Of a stretch of 18,358 nucleotides of DNA, positions 15,587-18,358 are shown piece after piece. The stretch covers positions 1 to 18,358 of the forward strand of contig CAYMYI010000089.1 of assembly GCA_964394585.1 (NCBI GenBank), read 5' to 3'. A model generated the notes under the pieces. It made no database searches and had not been told where the DNA came from. It was given only the letters and a program-made list of their open reading frames with translations. A program made the translations under genes and the position numbers. This stretch comes from CAYUJH01 sp964394585 (GTDB taxonomy: Bacteria; Bacteroidota; Bacteroidia; Cytophagales; Flammeovirgaceae). Numbering within the stretch: position 1 is the stretch's first letter; every line of letters begins with the position of its first letter.

Positions 15587-15892
15587 AGATGATTAAAATT
15601 AAGAATACCCGAAAGATATTGAATACCTGTTTCCAAAAATTTGCCTGTGTGCGCAAAGAGATGCAAGACGCGCCATACCATTGCGCAAAAAATGGGGAAT
15701 GCGCAGGGTTATACAGGAAAAGCCAAAGTTAGAGATTTTAGATTCGTTTCGTCCGCTATTTGCAAAAATTAATTTACTTTTGCTCGAAAGTTTTGAGAAA
15801 ATCGGGTGCTAAGCTGCTTGCTTTTTTTCGTAAACAGTGTTAACTAAGATAATCGATAAACAGCCTATACCCTCAACCGACAAGCCTACAGT
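15587..15892. other. Divergent dnaB/mpl intergenic region (306 nt)
   Basis: No coding frame is supported here. It holds three copies of the palindrome TGCGCA (15650-15655, 15682-15687, 15700-15705); the first two extend to TGCGCAA and TTGCGCA as inverted arms. An imperfect -7 box for dnaB lies at 15611-15618 (minus strand) and an exact TAnnTTTG for the mpl direction at 15775-15782. The rest is AT-rich with nothing recognised. Confidence 0.6.
15775..15782 (+). promoter_or_regulatory. Bacteroidota-type -7 box for mpl-murB
   Basis: TACTTTTG fits TAnnTTTG exactly but lies 110 nt upstream of the mpl ATG and lacks a well-spaced TTG, so the leader would be about 100 nt. Treated as tentative. Confidence 0.35.
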
Positions 15893-17269
15893 ATGAAGAT
15901 TCATTTTATTGCCATAGGAGGAAGTGTGATGCATAACTTGGCAATAGCCTTGAAAGAAAAAGGATACCAAGTTTCCGGATCAGACGATGATGTTTTTGAG
16001 CCTTCTCGGACTCGGCTAGCTTCTTACGGGCTACTCCCCGAAACGATGGGATGGCATCCGGAGCGGATTCATACAGGATTAGACGCGGTAATTCTTGGCA
16101 TGCACGCTCATGCCGATAACCCTGAACTTGCCAGGGCAAAAGAGTTAAACGTACCCATTTATTCGTTCCCCGAATATATTTACCAGCAATCGCATAACAA
16201 GCAACGTTTGGTAGTAACGGGCAGCCATGGCAAAACCTCGGTTACTTCTATCCTTATCCATGTATTGCAATACTGGAAGCGCTCAGTCGACTTTGTGGTG
16301 GGGGCAAAACCCCATGGCGTAGAGTCTACTGTGAAACTCACTGAAGAAGCGCCCCTCATCGTGATTGAAGGCGACGAATACCCTTCTTCTCGGTTAGATT
16401 CCACCCCCAAATGCCTTCATTATCAGCATCATTTGGGCATTGTTACGGGGATTGCCTGGGATCATATCAATATTTATAAAACCTTTGACGACTATTGCGC
16501 TCAATTTAAACGGTTTATCGAGCAATCGGTAAAAGCAGGCGTTTTGGTCTACAACGAAGAAGATCCGCTGTTGGCAAAAATGGTAAAAGAGGCCGAAGTT
16601 CGGAGCGATGTAGCCATCTTGCCTTATAAAATGCATCCGTATAAAATTAAAGAGGGGCATACCTATCTTATCGATGATCAAAAGAAGCTAGTGAAAATCA
16701 AGCTTTTTGGAGAGCATAATATGCATAACATTAGTGCGGCATTACAGGCTTGCTCGCGATTGGGGATTAGCAAGCCAGAATTTTACGAAGCGATTGCCAC
16801 GTTTGAAGGAACGGCTCGCCGCATGGAAAAACTAGGCGAGAACGAAAACATGGTAATCTACCAAGATTTTGCGCATGCGCCTTCAAAGCTGAAAGCTACT
16901 ACTAAGGCTTTTAAGCAACAGTTTGGTAACCGAACGCTCACTGCTTGTATGGAGCTACACACCTACAGCAGCCTAAACAAAGAATTCATTGGGCAATATC
17001 GCGATACAATGAACGATGCTGACGAAGCCATCGTCTATTTTAACCCGAAAACTGTGGCGCTCAAAAAACTAGAGCCTCTTTCCGAAGACAGTTTGCACGC
17101 AGCTTTTGGGCATAAAAATTTGAGAGTATTTTCCGATTCCTCTGCCTTGGAAACTTATCTTTTGAATAAGCAGTGGCAAAATGAGAACCTGTTGCTGATG
17201 TCGTCGGGAAATTTTGACAACCTCAACCTGAAAAAAATCAGCGAGCAGATTCTCCATCACTTTGCCTAA
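15893..17269 (+). CDS. mpl: UDP-N-acetylmuramate:L-alanyl-gamma-D-glutamyl-meso-diaminopimelate ligase-like (Mur ligase, Mpl)
   Basis: A 458-residue ATP-dependent Mur ligase. Mpl joins recycled murein tripeptide to UDP-MurNAc. The N-terminal Rossmann domain carries GGSVMHNLAIALKEKGYQVSGSD (9-31; key part GGSVMHNLAIAL), where MurC proteins usually have a GIGGxGMS loop; this form is typical of Mpl. The ATP P-loop is GSHGKTSVT (110-118). IEGDEYPSS (158-166) and GIAWDHINIY are characteristic of Mpl rather than MurC. FGEHNMHNISAAL and the C-terminal DFAHAPSKL segment complete the central and C-terminal domains. Length is normal. murB starts 7 nt after the stop, so the two are almost certainly one operon. 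Assignment to Mpl over MurC is by motif reading. Confidence 0.88.
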   Translation: MKIHFIAIGGSVMHNLAIALKEKGYQVSGSDDDVFEPSRTRLASYGLLPETMGWHPERIHTGLDAVILGMHAHADNPELARAKELNVPIYSFPEYIYQQSHNKQRLVVTGSHGKTSVTSILIHVLQYWKRSVDFVVGAKPHGVESTVKLTEEAPLIVIEGDEYPSSRLDSTPKCLHYQHHLGIVTGIAWDHINIYKTFDDYCAQFKRFIEQSVKAGVLVYNEEDPLLAKMVKEAEVRSDVAILPYKMHPYKIKEGHTYLIDDQKKLVKIKLFGEHNMHNISAALQACSRLGISKPEFYEAIATFEGTARRMEKLGENENMVIYQDFAHAPSKLKATTKAFKQQFGNRTLTACMELHTYSSLNKEFIGQYRDTMNDADEAIVYFNPKTVALKKLEPLSEDSLHAAFGHKNLRVFSDSSALETYLLNKQWQNENLLLMSSGNFDNLNLKKISEQILHHFA

Positions 17270-17276
17270 GTGTCTC

Positions 17277-18275
17277 ATGAGAGTAACCCTCAATGCTTCC
17301 CTTGCACCATACAACACGTTTGGAATTGATGTACCCGCACAACGTTTGGTTACTCTTCAACAGCCAAGCGATCTTACAGAAGCATTAGCAATCGATCAAC
17401 CGAGTAATTTTTTAGTAGTAGGAGGGGGCAGTAATATCTTGTTTACGCAGCCGTTCGAGGGTACTATTCTGCACGTAGCTTTTCGGGGAATTGAACTTAT
17501 CTCAGAAGACGAAGAATCGGTTCGTGTGCGAGTGGCTGCCGGAGAAAACTGGCATCAGTTTGTAACATACTGTGTACAGAAGAATTGGCAAGGGGTTGAA
17601 AACTTATCGCTGATTCCCGGTACGGTAGGCGCTGCGCCCGTGCAAAATATTGGGGCATATGGCGTAGAAGTTTGCGAGGTGCTCGAATGCGTGGAGGCAG
17701 TAGAACTTGCAACTAAGCAGCCCAAAGTGTTTTCCGTTAAAGAGTGTGGTTTTGGGTATCGCAAAAGTGTATTTAAATATACGCTGAAAGGGCAGTATCT
17801 GATTACCCACGTGGTATTTCGCCTACGCAAAAAACCTCAATACAATACTTCGTATGGCGCATTGGCGAGTATGCTTGCTGAGCAACCGCTCACAGTACAT
17901 GCAATCAGCCAAGCCGTAATTGCCATCAGGCAAAGTAAATTACCAGACCCTAATGAGTTGGGTAATTGTGGTTCGTTTTTTAAAAACCCGGTAATTTCTG
18001 AGGAGCAATTCAATCAATTGAAGCAAAAATACCCGGCTATAGTGGGTTTTCCGCAAGGCGAAGGAGTAAAAGTAGCCGCCGGCTGGCTAATTGACCATGC
18101 CGGCTGGAAAGGCAAACGCTTGGGCAATGTAGGCACCTACCCTAAACAAGCATTGGTGATGGTAAATTGGGGTGGTGCTACCGGAGGCGAGGCGAAAGCT
18201 TTCGCCGAGCAAGTACAGCAGGTAGTGCAGCAAACCTTTGGGGTTTGGCTCGAACCCGAGGTCAACATCCTTTAA
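17277..18275 (+). CDS. murB: UDP-N-acetylenolpyruvoylglucosamine reductase MurB
   Basis: A 332-residue flavoenzyme reducing UDP-GlcNAc-enolpyruvate to UDP-MurNAc with NADPH, the second committed step of peptidoglycan synthesis. I chose ATG 17277 because the family begins with the N-T-F-G-I motif shortly after the start; a TTG at 17262 in the same frame overlaps the mpl stop and adds only five residues. FAD-binding motifs VVGGGSNIL and SLIPGTVGAAPVQNIGAYGVE are present, as are FGYRKSVFK and the catalytic serine motif NCGSFFKNPV. The C-terminal catalytic glutamate is in WLEPEVNIL. The length and the YRKS insertion indicate the type I (E. coli-like) enzyme. It follows mpl, linking precursor synthesis and recycling, and its stop overlaps the stop of a convergent gene. 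Confidence 0.95.
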   Translation: MRVTLNASLAPYNTFGIDVPAQRLVTLQQPSDLTEALAIDQPSNFLVVGGGSNILFTQPFEGTILHVAFRGIELISEDEESVRVRVAAGENWHQFVTYCVQKNWQGVENLSLIPGTVGAAPVQNIGAYGVEVCEVLECVEAVELATKQPKVFSVKECGFGYRKSVFKYTLKGQYLITHVVFRLRKKPQYNTSYGALASMLAEQPLTVHAISQAVIAIRQSKLPDPNELGNCGSFFKNPVISEEQFNQLKQKYPAIVGFPQGEGVKVAAGWLIDHAGWKGKRLGNVGTYPKQALVMVNWGGATGGEAKAFAEQVQQVVQQTFGVWLEPEVNIL

Positions 18276-18358
18276 GTGTCGCTTTGTAGCTGTCTTTTGT
18301 AAAGCTGTATGGTGTTTTCTAGCCCTAAGTAGATGGCGTCGCAGATTACTGCGTGTCC
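18272..18358 (-). CDS. C-terminal end of an unrecognised protein (partial)
   Basis: An open minus-strand frame enters from the window edge and ends at TAA (18272-18274). It encodes the 28 residues GHAVICDAIYLGLENTIQLY followed by KRQLQSDT. It has no internal stop and a plausible helical, amphipathic C-terminus, but it is too short to name a family. Its stop overlaps the murB stop (18273-18275) tail to tail. The open frame could be chance over this length. Confidence 0.4.
   Translation of the reverse strand, partial: GHAVICDAIYLGLENTIQLYKRQLQSDT

Noticed and set aside
17262..17276. TTG start for murB overlapping mpl
   Set aside because: It adds five residues before the ATG at 17277, which is closer to the conserved start of the family and follows mpl by 7 nt.

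Overview
The window looks like a chromosomal segment of a member of the Bacteroidota, possibly an environmental Cytophagia/Saprospiria-type organism; finer placement is a guess. Evidence: several starts are preceded by the Bacteroidota-type -7 box TAnnTTTG with little or no Shine-Dalgarno sequence, and the gene content fits (large secreted BNR/Asp-box protein, lipoprotein-type prohibitin homologue, Mpl next to MurB, DUF5367-like protein). No rRNA, tRNA, CRISPR array, transposase, integrase or reverse transcriptase was found.

Left part (1-5305): the 3' part of a Sel1-repeat protein whose repeat homology runs upstream of its first ATG and then stops abruptly; a run of ten C; a large minus-strand secreted Asp-box beta-propeller protein with its own terminator; a single-domain asparaginase-like protein; and an Hsp20 chaperone whose leader can fold over its start codon (candidate RNA thermometer), closed by a terminator.

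Centre (5308-9732): the most unusual gene is a minus-strand 1121-residue protein made of three tandem TIR-plus-helical-extension modules (the middle TIR lacks the conserved glutamate), one membrane segment, a coiled coil and a C-terminal formylglycine-generating-enzyme/C-type-lectin-like domain without active-site cysteines. It reads as a possible membrane-spanning TIR receptor-effector, with cytosolic TIRs and an extracytoplasmic sensor. A lipoprotein SPFH/prohibitin-family gene is divergent from it.

Right part (9783-18358): mostly housekeeping genes. NADP-type isocitrate dehydrogenase has its own promoter box and terminator. It is followed by a small membrane protein, a nitroreductase, folD-queE (an 11-nt gap, one-carbon and queuosine metabolism), dnaB on the minus strand, and mpl-murB (a 7-nt gap, peptidoglycan recycling and synthesis). 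The window ends in the C-terminus of an unrecognised minus-strand gene whose stop overlaps the murB stop.

The genes do not form one pathway. The most promising candidates for undescribed biology are the triple-TIR/FGE-like protein and the hsp20 leader structure.
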